DNA of 64,000 nt from Trichostrongylus colubriformis (taxonomy: Eukaryota; Nematoda; Chromadorea; Rhabditida; Trichostrongylidae). The notes below the pieces were generated by a model. The model had not been told where the DNA came from. It was given only the letters and a program-made list of their open reading frames with translations, and did no database searches. The position numbers were made by a program, and so were the translations under genes. This document shows, one piece after another, positions 24,754 through 35,800 of the stretch. The stretch spans positions 54,268,873 to 54,332,872 of the forward strand of contig OZ022257.1 of assembly GCA_963978905.1 (NCBI GenBank), in the 5' to 3' direction. Each line of letters opens with the position of its first letter. Position 1 is the first letter of the stretch.

Positions 24754-25834
24754 GTAAGTACATCTAGAGACAATATAAGAAAGAACAAAGTAAAAATTAA
24801 AGGAAAAACAAATTTATAGTAGAAACATCTTCTTTTGGCACCATGCTAAGGCGTCAAATTGGCGAGATTGTGCAATGGCGGCCACTTGAACTCGTCCACA
24901 CTACGCCTGTTCTACCGTAAGCCAAAATTACCCCCTTCTGGTGCCTTTAAGCTGGTATATCTACCTAACCAGTTACTCTGCCTCGAACTGGTCGGTCACG
25001 GTACTCTTGTCATCGCCGAGTCGAAAGCAGCGGCACTTCCAGAAAGGAGATCAATCACGGGAGAATGATGAGTTCTCTTCAGAATACACCGGGGATGAGG
25101 ATTCCTCGACAGGGGGGGGGGGGTCGTATGTAACCGGACGGAGGGCGGGGGCGTCGTTCATGCAGAGGTCTGGGAAAAGCGCTAGAATCTGAACTTTCAA
25201 TAGGCAGATGAGAAGCGAAGGGTATTTCGCAGCGAACTCGTATGAGGAAAAGTGAAATACTTAATATCCTTCTGCTTCAAATAAGAAACCAACACAATAA
25301 AATAATAAAACACAACTATACAATCCGGGAACAGTTAGTGGAATTGTAGAGGTTAAAAAAATGGTGGGGGGTCGTATTTGGTACGTAGAGGGGGATCGTA
25401 CTGAAGCGGCTATTTTCCCCGACACCTGGGAGCGCCCTGGTTCTCTCGTTTTTACCATACCAAGGTAGATGATGTGATATACGGTAAGGCGGTGGGAGTG
25501 GGGTAGAACTGAGGGTTGGGGGTTAACCAAGGGTGCTTATTTGAGATCGCTCTAAGGGTTCTAAGCTGTAAAAGTTGTTAGACGCAACCCGTTGTAAGGG
25601 GTCCCAAGCTGCAAAAGTTGGATGCAACCCCTCCCTTAAAGACACCAGGAGGGGGTAATTTTGGCTTACGGTAGAGTAGACGTAGTGTGGACGAGCTTGA
25701 GTGGCCGCCATTGCACAAACTCGCCAATATGACGCCTTGGCATGGTGCCAAGAGAAGATGGTTCTAATATAGATTTGTTTTTTCCTTCTAGTTTTCACTT
25801 TTTTCTTTCTTATATTGTTTCTAGATGTACTTAC
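24754..25834. mobile_element. Inverted-repeat element E, about 1.08 kb
   Basis: The ends GTAAGTACATCTAGAGACAA and the right-hand complement (TTGTTTCTAGATGTACTTAC) begin arms of roughly 250 bp that also pair across 'gtgcaatggcggccac' and 'gtggccgccattgcac'. The core includes a run of 12 G and a segment, about 25080-25440, that reappears diverged at 51700-52080. No transposase frame is present, so it would be non-autonomous. Confidence 0.8.
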
Positions 25835-26051
25835 GGGTCAAATAAAGTCGGGGGGGGGGGCAGGCAAAATTTTCACCCACGTCAAAGCTTCTTTCCCTTC
25901 CTAGGGTCAGGCTAAAGCAGATGAGACCTGTGCTTTGACAGATGCTTTTCAATGTGGGAGGAGGGGATATCAATTTTAGCCTAAGCCTAGTAAGGGAAAG
26001 GAGCATCGACGTCGACGCAAAGTTGCGTCTCCCCCCGACTTTATTTGACCC
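25835..26051. mobile_element. MITE family F, about 217 bp
   Basis: Bounded by GGGTCAAATAAAGTCGGGGG and the complementary CGACTTTATTTGACCC, with arms 'tcaaagcttctttcccttcc' and 'ggaaaggagcatcga' and a poly-G run of 11. A relative is at 30031-30257. Confidence 0.8.
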
Positions 26052-27091
26052 TTCTGAGATTTTCAGGTATAGAAATGCACAATTAAGAAGATCTATAAGT
26101 AAACAAGTAAAATATGTCACTAGAAAACAGTAAAGAGGAAATAATTCAAAAATAAGGTTACATCAGGCCGAAGACAAGCTTCAAAATGAACGAAGCGTGG
26201 CTCGGCCACGGAAGCTTGCAGTTCGGACGGAAGCGCGCCCTGGTGGCGAATAGCGCCCTGTGGCGCGTTTCTCAACGCCGGATTCGTTACACATTGTATC
26301 TACCGAACCCATATGTTTGTTTTCAGACGCCATTGTTTTCGTAAACGTTACTCCGCCCTTGCCCCCCTCCCGGTGCCTTTAACCGATCGCGTGATGTAGA
26401 TAAAGCAGTGATTATGGTTGTTATTTCATTTGGAACACCGCCTTGAAGGTTTATACCCGGACATCCATTTCAAGCCGCTAGCACATAGTGAATTAACAAG
26501 GTTACATCTCCTATGTTGTTCGTTTGTGTACGATCCGGTGAAGCCATTCCGCAGTTCTCAGCCAAAGGGACGCGATAACCTTGCGACAGACTGGTCCCAC
26601 AGCGATTACCACTCCGAGTATCGTAATTGCACTGGCGCATTGCAATTCTTTTTCGATTTATTTAAATTTATCCACTTAGGTGTCTATTTGTTTTGTGACA
26701 TATGCCTTATTCTCCTACTTTGAGAAGTACTGAGCTCTGAGTGCTGTCTTATTGTGCGTATCTCTACCTTCAAGTGCCACCTGCAAATTTAGGCCAGGCA
26801 GTCAATTCTATTTGGCTGGTTGGGGCTCCCGCTGCAAGAAGTTAAGATTTATAGATTTTATTTTTCTGATATTAGAGTTGTTTGTCGAAAAAGCGTCAGC
26901 CATGCATTTTTTGAATTTTCTATGTTGAGAGTGAATTGGCTACTAGTGTTAGGAAATAGTTTTTTTTTTCAAGAATGGGCCTTGTAGCCATGCTCGCTCA
27001 AGGATCGCTTCTAGTCTCTTTTCTTTGTATTTGGCTTTGCACCTGTGATATTCCATTGTATGCCGTTTTCCAACCATTTAATAGATGACCC

Positions 27092-27123
27092 TTGTTTACT
27101 TCAGTGTCTATATTTAAGGTAAT
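27092..27123 (+). promoter_or_regulatory. Probable trans-splice acceptor and short 5' leader of rpl-36.A
   Basis: 'tgtttacttcag' about 22 bases before the ATG at 27124 fits a nematode spliced-leader acceptor. Ribosomal protein mRNAs are commonly SL1 trans-spliced. The assignment rests on position and motif only. Confidence 0.5.
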
Positions 27124-28373
27124 ATGGTGAACGTACCAAAGGCCAGAAGGACGTTCTGCGACGGCAAGTGTCGAAAGCACACAAACCACAAAGTAACCCA
27201 GTACAAGAAGGGAAAGGAATCGAAATTCGCTCAAGGTGTGTACTTTAGTCTTCCTTTTCTTCTTTCTTTTTTTCTTTTTTTAAATTATTATTTTATAAAT
27301 TTACGTAGACATCCATCTCACTTCTCATTCGCATGAATAGCTAGCTATTGAACTTTTTGCTGTTGGGTGAACAGCACTTTTAAATTGATCACATCGACCA
27401 CCTGTTGCCGTTCATTTTTGATAACTCTGCAGCGATATTGATCAAAATTCTGTCCGCTTCTCGTTGCTTGGACTTGTGAAGTTCCGTTTCTCCGATTGAT
27501 GGTGTATAGTTGCTGAGACTAACGTAGAAAGTCAGTGCCCTCCCTTTAATTTAGTTGTTGCTCTCTCTTCACTTCCATCCTTGATAGTTACGCTGCTGTG
27601 TCTGGTGATGCCATTTGAATGGAGCACCTTCAAGTTTTTGCTTTTTTCTCTTCAAAAAGATTTTCCCCTCAGTTGTTAATATTCACAGTGGTTTTGAAGC
27701 TTGATCGGCTGACGTGATGGTGACAAATATCATCATGAATCAGTACTGCCCGATCAACGATTCTCTTATGCCACAGTATAGGCGGATATCTCTTGTTTAT
27801 GATCCTTCGAGACACCAATTTCTTATTTATGCTCACTCAAGTTACATCGACTACCATCCGATGATCGGTTCTTAGGTGAAGAGATGTGAAGCCATTGGCA
27901 TGTTCCAGGCGCACTTTGAACTAGAAACTATGCTTAGGTTTCTCCTTGCTATCATATTTGATTTAGATTTAGAGATTTTACGATTTTCGCGTATGGGCGC
28001 GTATGGGTTCCCTGCTGGGCCATGCACTCGTCACGCTAAATGTTTTGCTGTTTAAGGTCGACGACGTTACGATCGCAAACAGGCCGGGTTCGGTGGTCAA
28101 ACCAAGCCCATCTTCAGGAAGAAGGCCAAGACGACTAAGAAGATTGTGCTTCGTATGGAATGTACAGAATGCAAGCATAAGAAGCAGTTGCCGATCAAGA
28201 GGTGAGCTCAATGTTTTTTTATCGTTCTTCTATATTTCATGGTGAATGTAAACCATTATTTCAAATTTGATGTGCTGTGCCAGCAATGTTAAACAAGTAT
28301 TTTTGTTTTAAGATGCAAGCACTTCGAATTGGGTGGACAAAAGAAGGCTCGTGGTCAGGTCATTCAATTCTAA
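27124..28373 (+). CDS. rpl-36.A: 60S ribosomal protein L36A/L44e (eL42)
   Basis: Exons 27124-27235, 28057-28201 and 28313-28373 (TAA) give exactly 105 residues, the family length. It opens [20 protein letters not shown] and closes [18 protein letters not shown], with [10 protein letters not shown] in the middle, the motif that reaches into the ribosomal E site. Zinc-ribbon cysteines are CDGKC and CTECK-RCKH. Known: eL42 is a universal cytosolic 60S protein. Oddity: both introns (821 and 111 bp) must end in TTTAAG, since protein continuity leaves no other acceptor. Highly conserved, so identity is certain. Confidence 0.99.
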
Positions 28374-29850
28374 TCAGCCTTTGATTGTTATTGTTGATGA
28401 TTTTTACTGAAATGAATCATGTCTACATTGTATTGTCAGTTTGAACGCGGTACCACGCCAGTACTGTGTCAAGAAAAATGTTATGTATCTGTGACACATG
28501 AGCATAGTTAAATCTCGAGAAATGCTTTTGTTATGCCGCCGACAGTCTGCGATTTTGCGGTGTCGCGGCTTGCACGCGATGTTGCGGCGTTGCACAATCT
28601 GAAGTCGTAGTATCGCTTGTAAAACTGCAGAATTGCAAGATCGCAGTCTGACGGCGGCTCAAAGGGCAGATTCGGGTATTTCTGTTATAAAAATTTTTAA
28701 CTGGTACTTTGCTACATTTTTAGATTTATTAACATACTTGTTGTCAGCTATGCAAAATACGTGATTAGGCAATATGGAAGGTGTACGGGTACTAGATGCA
28801 TCTGGTAAAGGTTGGTTGTGTCCAGAATTTTATTTGGTTTTGGCTGTGAGATTTTGGTCAGTGTAGATGTTTGTCCTGTCATGCAGAGTATGTGATCGGG
28901 TTATAGAGGCGATTTTTTGGAGTGGCTTTGTTTAAGATTCTTCACAGACAACCACGAACGTGATGTTCTTTCTTTGGACTACTCGGTTTAAATTGTAAGG
29001 GCTGTTTGATGAATCATGCGGGGGTGTAAACAACAACAATAATCTTTCAATTCATGGCCTTTTTCCATATCTCATCGGAGCAAAGCACGGTTTTTAAGAC
29101 AGAGCACAGCTGTATTGTGTATCCGTATCAATACTCATACATATAAGGCGGTGTTCACAGTTTTGGAATTTGCGGAGTTGCGGAATTGCGGAATTTGTGG
29201 AATTGTGGAAAGAAGTTGAGGTACGTACCGATCGGGAGAATTGCGAAATGGTGGGAGTGCAGAATCGCGGAATTTGCGGAAATGAAATATTGTGGAAAGC
29301 GTCGATATGTATCTAATGCTTTTCCGCAAATATCGCAATTCTGCATTTCCACAATTCTGCATTTCCCCAATTCCGCAATTCTCGTAGTCAATGCGTATCT
29401 TCATCGTTTTCCGCAATTCCGCAAATTCCAAAACTGTGAACAAGTCCTAAGACAGTGCTGCAACAGTCAGGAACTTTAGATATTACAGTTGAGTGTCACC
29501 CTCAAATAAAAAACCGGTCGTGGATTCTCGTTAGCATGTGGTGATAGTATATAGAATTAATTTTTAGTATTCAGTGGAGGTATGCCCGTGCGATTATAAT
29601 TCATTGCCAAATTCATTACGACCGTCTATCTTAGTTGTTGTTGTTCCATCCTAATCCATCGCTTGCTACTTGAATCCCGTGCTCGACACTAGGGGGACGG
29701 TAGTCGCTCTAGAAGGCTCCGTATTAGAGACACCTTTGCGATCGTACGACGCCAAAAACTTCGACATCATGCATCCCGTACAGAACCCCTATGAGCAACA
29801 AGAGAGAGCTGCAGTACAGTAGGGTGTTCACTGATTACTCGAAGTTACAG
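28374..29850. other. Intergenic region rpl-36.A to nibrin
   Basis: It contains a GC-skewed 'gattttgcggtgtcgcgg' segment near 28550 and the 300-bp inverted repeat at 29148-29443. The first exon of nibrin, with the start codon, should lie here or just before 29851 but was not located. Confidence 0.55.
29148..29443. repeat. Imperfect palindrome with internal (TTGCGGAAT)n-like repeats
   Basis: The left end 'ttcacagttttggaatttgc' is complementary to right 'gcaaattccaaaactgtgaa'. The interior repeats variants of 'ttgcggaattg' on the left and the complement on the right. It resembles family B at its very ends (GTTCACAG) and may be a MITE whose core expanded as a short tandem repeat. Confidence 0.75.
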
Positions 29851-32800
29851 TATTATACACGTTTGGAGCGATCGGGGACACTGTATCAGTTGGTCGTGAC
29901 AAGAAGAAATGCGGTATAGCTCTTCCCATCAATGCGCAAGGTGTCTCCAGAGTACATGGCTCCTTCAGATGGATCACCGAGGTATTAAATGAGCATTAGT
30001 TGAGCTCTCACGAGTTTTAAAAAAGCGGAGTCAGTTAAAGTGGGAGGAACACAAAATTTTCACCAACGTCGAAGCTCCTTTCCCCTCCCTCCCCCACCCC
30101 GGCCCCATAGGCTCAGGGTTAAGCAGATGAGATAGATGCTTTGGCAAATGCTTTATCATGTAGGAGGAGGGTATATGAATATTCCAAGCCCAGGGAGGGA
30201 AGGAGCTTCGACAACGGTGAAAAGTTGCGTCTCCCTCTCTCTCATTTTAATTCACCCAAAAAACGAATGGAGTTTCACTTTCGATTGTTTTCATAGCCAT
30301 TCGAGTGCAACCGAAGCCAACCGTTCCTTTCTTTCAAGAATGAGCTAAGCTTCACGGATGCGAGCACTTACGGAACTTCAGTTGATGGAACTCTTGTAAA
30401 AAACGGAAGCGAAACTGTCAGAGATGGAGCTCATGTACTTGTGGGAGATGTTGAACTAATTATCTCATTTCCTCGACGGCATACTTTGGATTCTGTGTGC
30501 GGGGATAATTTGATGACAGCTAAGCAAGTTCGTGTCTTTTTTCTGCATCCTTCATTTTGCATGATTTTTTGCACACTTTCCAAGTAATTTCTTTAGGGTA
30601 CAAGCGCGAAAAGGAAAAGTGTTACCAGTGCGGGATCACAGAAGGAAAGCAAGCGATCAAAGTTGAGTTCCGGTGTGAATAATTCACGGCAGTCTCAGGT
30701 AAAGTGTTTCCGCCAATCTTCTCGTGAGTCGGCCACTGATGAGGTGGGCCCCACAGTGATTGGATTTGTATTTGCAACAGCCAGTCACGGGCTGTTGCAC
30801 GTCAATACTTCCGATACACTGCATTTAGTCCATTTCGGAGCGCCTGATAGGGCGTGGCCTACAGACTTTGGTGAGAGTGTATCAAAATCTCTCACTCCGC
30901 CACACAATCTCACTCTTGCCACGCACTCTCAGTCTCGCCACTCACACATGTCCGCAGGCCACGCCCTATCAGGCGTTCCGAAATGGAGTATAATCTCGGA
31001 GGCAATCTCAAAGGCGCATTCCAAGTTTGTCTGAAGGATGATGTTTCCGATCGTCATCAGTGGAAGATTATTCAGAGATGTCCTGCCAAATTTGGCACAC
31101 GAAGGGATGAAAGGGTGGGATAGCACTATTTCCGCTCATCACTGGTTTTTCAGAAGAGGTCGTCTCTCCAGCAAAAATGTAGTACCGTTTACTTAGAAAA
31201 GATCAGTATCCAAGGTGCAGCGCCGGTAACCAGGGGCTCAAGATATGACCGGTAATGGGAGAAAATGCTGAGCTCTTTGTCTACGGGTGGGGAAAAGCTA
31301 TTCGGACCAGACCCTATTGCGTTATAGTTTCGTATGCGCGCTATGGTGTTCTTCTTGCAGATATCCTCTTTTCTTGTGAAAAAGCCACTTGTAATTGATG
31401 ATGACGACGACTTTGCTGTGCTAGCGGAAGACACACCAACCTGGTAAATCCGATTCCGTCAAGTTTTAATTACATTCCATCCAGTTGCAGTTTTTCCATT
31501 CCATCCAGTTTTTGCAGTCAAGCTACAGAATCTGTAAAGAACATCTCACGGAATATGATTTCGTTTGTCAAGGATTCCATTGCACTGTCTACTAATCCAC
31601 AGAAACCAGGAATGATTTCATCCCAGTTATGCCTCGGTATAGTCTCCTAGCTTTATACATTTCAGATGATTTGTCTTTGTCGAACGGTCACACTTCGTCT
31701 AAAAGTACAGGACGTCGCAAAAAGGTGATAAGCGTAGTCATTGCTGCATAGTTATTAATATATTAGTCTATATGTGTCACTGATTTACTACTTTTAGCAA
31801 TGCATTTTTGACGTCAACAAACAGCCTGCTTCATCTGGACGAACGATGGTGTTGGCTGAAGATACGCATCCAGAACCAGCAGTATCGTCGCTATCTAAAG
31901 AGTTCGCTTCCAGCCGGACGGTCGCTAACGTAACGACTTGCATTCCTGACACGTGCAATCAGAAGTAAGCTTGGTTGAGTGGTTAAGTACTTACGAGAAG
32001 CGTGATGAGTGAAGCTTGATTTCCGTGCAGGATCAAGCAATTACGATGAAGAAATTTCCTAAAAACTACTACCTCCAAGCATCCATCGAGCGTAAGGGGC
32101 CTCTTGATGACGATTTGATATGGTTGGTGTTCTTATACCGGAAGTGATGCCAGAAAAAATTGTTCGATGTGCTGTTTATCTTCCCTAGCGCCTTGTTTCG
32201 TCTCCAAACCATGTAACAGTGGCCTGTTGGGGATTCTTATGGCTGCGCTTGGCAAATACGACCCCTTTTCCCTAATCAACGCAATCAGCCCACCGCTCCG
32301 CCGCGCTTCCACGGCGTTTCCACGACGTTGTGTTTCTCGATGAAGAGCGACCATCGAATGTGGGAGACACGCCACGCGTCTGGGTGGGGTGGAACGGGCG
32401 TGGCGTGCTTAACTTGATGAGCTTTAGGTCTAGCCGCATCCACCGTCTCATTTCCAATAGCACTAAAGGAGAATATGACTTCATATTCTTTTAGTTCTTC
32501 CTCGGGTATCTCGCGGAGCTATGGAACAACGATGGCTTTCAATAAGGTAAGCTCCAATTCCTATAAAGGAATCCTTGCGGTGGTTAATTTTGTACTGAAG
32601 GACGTTCTTGTGACTTCGTCGATTGCACCAAAGATCTCAACATCTTCTACACAAAATAGGGAGTCATCTAGGAATGATAAGTCGTGTGAGTTTGTTTGGG
32701 AGGAAATTTGGGAAAGTAAACCAAATAAAGTCATTCGTTTCAGCAGTCCCTAATAGAGCTTTGAAGCCTACAAAAATGATGAAAGCCAACAATTTCGTTT

Positions 32801-35800
32801 CAAACCCGGTCGAGAAGCAAGGACGTCCTACAGAAGTTGTTGATGGTTTTTCTGATGATGATCTGGTTGAGCCAACAGTTGAACCTGATGAGGTAAGTGG
32901 GAATTGGAGATGAATTCGTGGGGGAAGTTGTCTTTAAACAGCCAGTGATCGGTGCTAACTGAGGAGGCACACTTCTAGAGGAATATGTCAAAGAGGCTGT
33001 GGCGGCACATTCAGAGCGATTGCTGAACAGGTGTGTTCAGAGAGCTGTGTAGTGGCCTTCGGAAAATTTGCGAAGAGATTGGAAGCAAGTTCAAGCATGA
33101 TATCAAGGAATTAGCCACTTTTGTCTTTTCTGAGGTCTTCATTTTGACACCCCCCTCCTGGCCAGGATCCTCGAGTGTTGACTTACCTCCTTGGGGTAAA
33201 TCCTTTGGTAACTATCCATTGCGCCTTTTTTCGCTGTGGTGCGCTACCACAGCGCTACGCCTGCTCAAATCCACTCTGACCTCAACCACTTTGCTCACCT
33301 GCCTAATGAGGAAGCTCAAATGGATGTGGTCGGAATGGATTCGAGCGGGTGTAGTGTCGTGGCGGCGCACCGTGGCGGCACTAAAAAGGTGCAGTCTTGA
33401 TAGTTGTCCATGGGGCTACTGTCCCATAAGGGTATGTCGACCTAGCTGGGTATCGTGGAGTGTGCCTTCAACTTCAGACTCCGAGTAGGACGGACATAAG
33501 CCGTCAAATTGTTTACAGAGGGAGGTCAAAAGCTCACTCATATGCACACACAAGGGATTGCGCGTTCCCGCATGTGAATGCTACTACTTGCTTCAGTCAC
33601 TTGTTTAAGAATACTATAATGCAACGTTCTTCGAGATGTGACCAGAAGACTTCATCGTCTGCCAGTGAAAGCATACAAGCAACTGCTGCAGCAGGCTCAT
33701 CTTGTGAGTGGCAGTCCACTTACATGAGCTTTGGAATGAATCACTGTTTTATTCAGCCCAAACACACAAGGCTTCCCAACGCACATCTAGAAAGAAAACC
33801 AGCATTTTTGATCCAATTCCTTCCAAGAAGCAACCTCCCGCAACAGTTGTTCACAGCGTCTCGGACGAGGATGACGTCATCGCCGTGGGAGATGTCGACA
33901 TGGTATGTTCGATGGTAGTGGGTTCCTTGTTCTGGGTAGATCAAATTCAAATCGAAGATTAAGTGTGGATTTAAACCGAAAATCTTTGGGAATGGATTTT
34001 TTTACTCATATTAGTTGATTTATCCTTTTGGGGGGATTGGTTATTCTTAATTGAGGCTGCGACGGTACGGAGCTCCTCGACATTTGGCTACAAGATCACG
34101 GCCTCTCCGATCCTCAGCAATCGTTCATCTGATAGAAATGACACATCCTGTAAGTAAGGTTTCGATTTAAGCTGAAAGCCTGTAACTTTTGGTTTTTTTT
34201 TTCAGCAACTTCTAGCAGAAATACCAAGCGTCCAGCAAAGAAAAGCAGTATTTTTGACCCAAAGCCAAATAAAAAACAACAGCTATCTACAAAGGTCGAG
34301 GAAAGTATTCCTGATGATGAGAGTGAGCCAATCGAACGGCCTGACGTGGTATGTTAAAGACAGGCTGCTATAAACTTTTGCTATGAAAAAGGGTGTGTAT
34401 TCAGTGGAACCTAGTTTCATGACCCTAGCGCACCTTTGTCGACCTTACTATCGAAGGGAGGAGTTTCATTGTCTATTTAATTCTGTCGTTTTGACTCAAA
34501 AATTTGTTTTACATATATGGAGACCTCGAGTGCTCTGATTAGCTTGGTCGATCCAAGTACCGATTTGAAGTTTATGCGTGTGGTGACGGTGCCACCTGCT
34601 CCAATTATTCTCCCAAAAATGATTCGATATTTTTTCCGTAAATATTTCTACAAATCGATCTGACTCCCATTGTTGCATTTATCTTTGGTATCGTTTGTTG
34701 CTTTCGTAGCATCGCCGATTACAGTTCAGGCATGTGGTAGAATTGAATTAATGACTTTTTGTATATTTTAATTTTTCCCAACAGTAGAATCATTTTCTCG
34801 CTTCAGATTTGTGATCGTATGCGCCTCAGTCGCTTTTCGTAACATCCTTTTTTACCTCATTTCCGAAGTTATTTGTCAGATACCATCTCGGACTTTTTTT
34901 GCGGTTGCAAGCGTAAGCAGCAAGTCTCCCTTGAGACACTCGGTCCGAGCTGAGCATTAATTCACTTTTTTTGAATACGATGTGATTAGAAGCGCATAGA
35001 TTTTCGAGAAGTACCCTCATTTTCGCACATAATTTGTACTCGATTAGCAAGTAAACTGATCGACATCGTCACAATGTGATGCTGAGTTATAGGCAAAAGT
35101 CGCCTCGGGCAAGTGCACATTAGGGTGCGTTTGAGTTCCTAAGTGTCAGTATACCTGCCATTTGCATCGCGAACTGCGGAGAAATTATCGGCTATGAAAA
35201 GAAAAGAATAGTGTCAGAGATCTGTGACGCTGCAATATTTCCAGAAGGATATCTTAAAATTGGTTTCAAGTGGCAAACGATATGATAATGGAGATGATGA
35301 AGCGGAAACGGAAGATACAAAAGGACTTGAGATTGAACGTGTCGTGGCTAAATTGGTAGGTTTTCATGATTCCGGGAAAATAAGAAAAAATGGTAGTCAT
35401 CGAGAATAACAAGCAGAAAAGGGAATATATTGAGCTGCTTGATGGACACTTAATTCATAATAGGAAATTGGACGGAAGTAGGGAATGGGAAGGATGGCAG
35501 GAAGAGTTCGGCAAAGCTCAGCTCACGGAAACTGAGACTCACTGGGAATAGGATGGAATCGAATGGGACGAACTTTAGTTCGTGGTGAGATGACGGAGGG
35601 AGTTGATGGAAATTGCGGATGACTGATTTTTAGCTAAAAAATTGGCGTTTACGAGGAGCGGTGTTGCTCTGCCAGAGCAGACTGTGAGCGCGCAGAGATA
35701 ATTGCTTATGATATGAGACTGAACTTTCTGAATCAAATATTACCACTTGAGACCATTTTCGTCGTATGTCATGTAGGTGGAGGAGAGTTGGATCATTTTG

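Larger units (their letters stand above)
24005..27123. other. Intergenic region between ORP and rpl-36.A; two inverted-repeat elements
   Basis: It holds element E (24754-25834) and element F (25835-26051) directly abutting. No gene was recognised in 24005-24753 or 26052-27090. The last 200 bases before 27124 are AT-rich and presumably contain the ribosomal-protein promoter; no specific motif could be assigned. Confidence 0.6.

Noticed and set aside
31965..32060. Alternative nibrin ending at 32048 through an exon starting GATCAAGCAATTACG
   Set aside because: It would add only five codons before a stop and omit the well-conserved C-terminal motif; the splice to 32495 keeps frame.
33033..33488. 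151-codon + strand frame in a nibrin intron
   Set aside because: No similarity to the cassette exons and no proper acceptor/donor pair; treated as intron.
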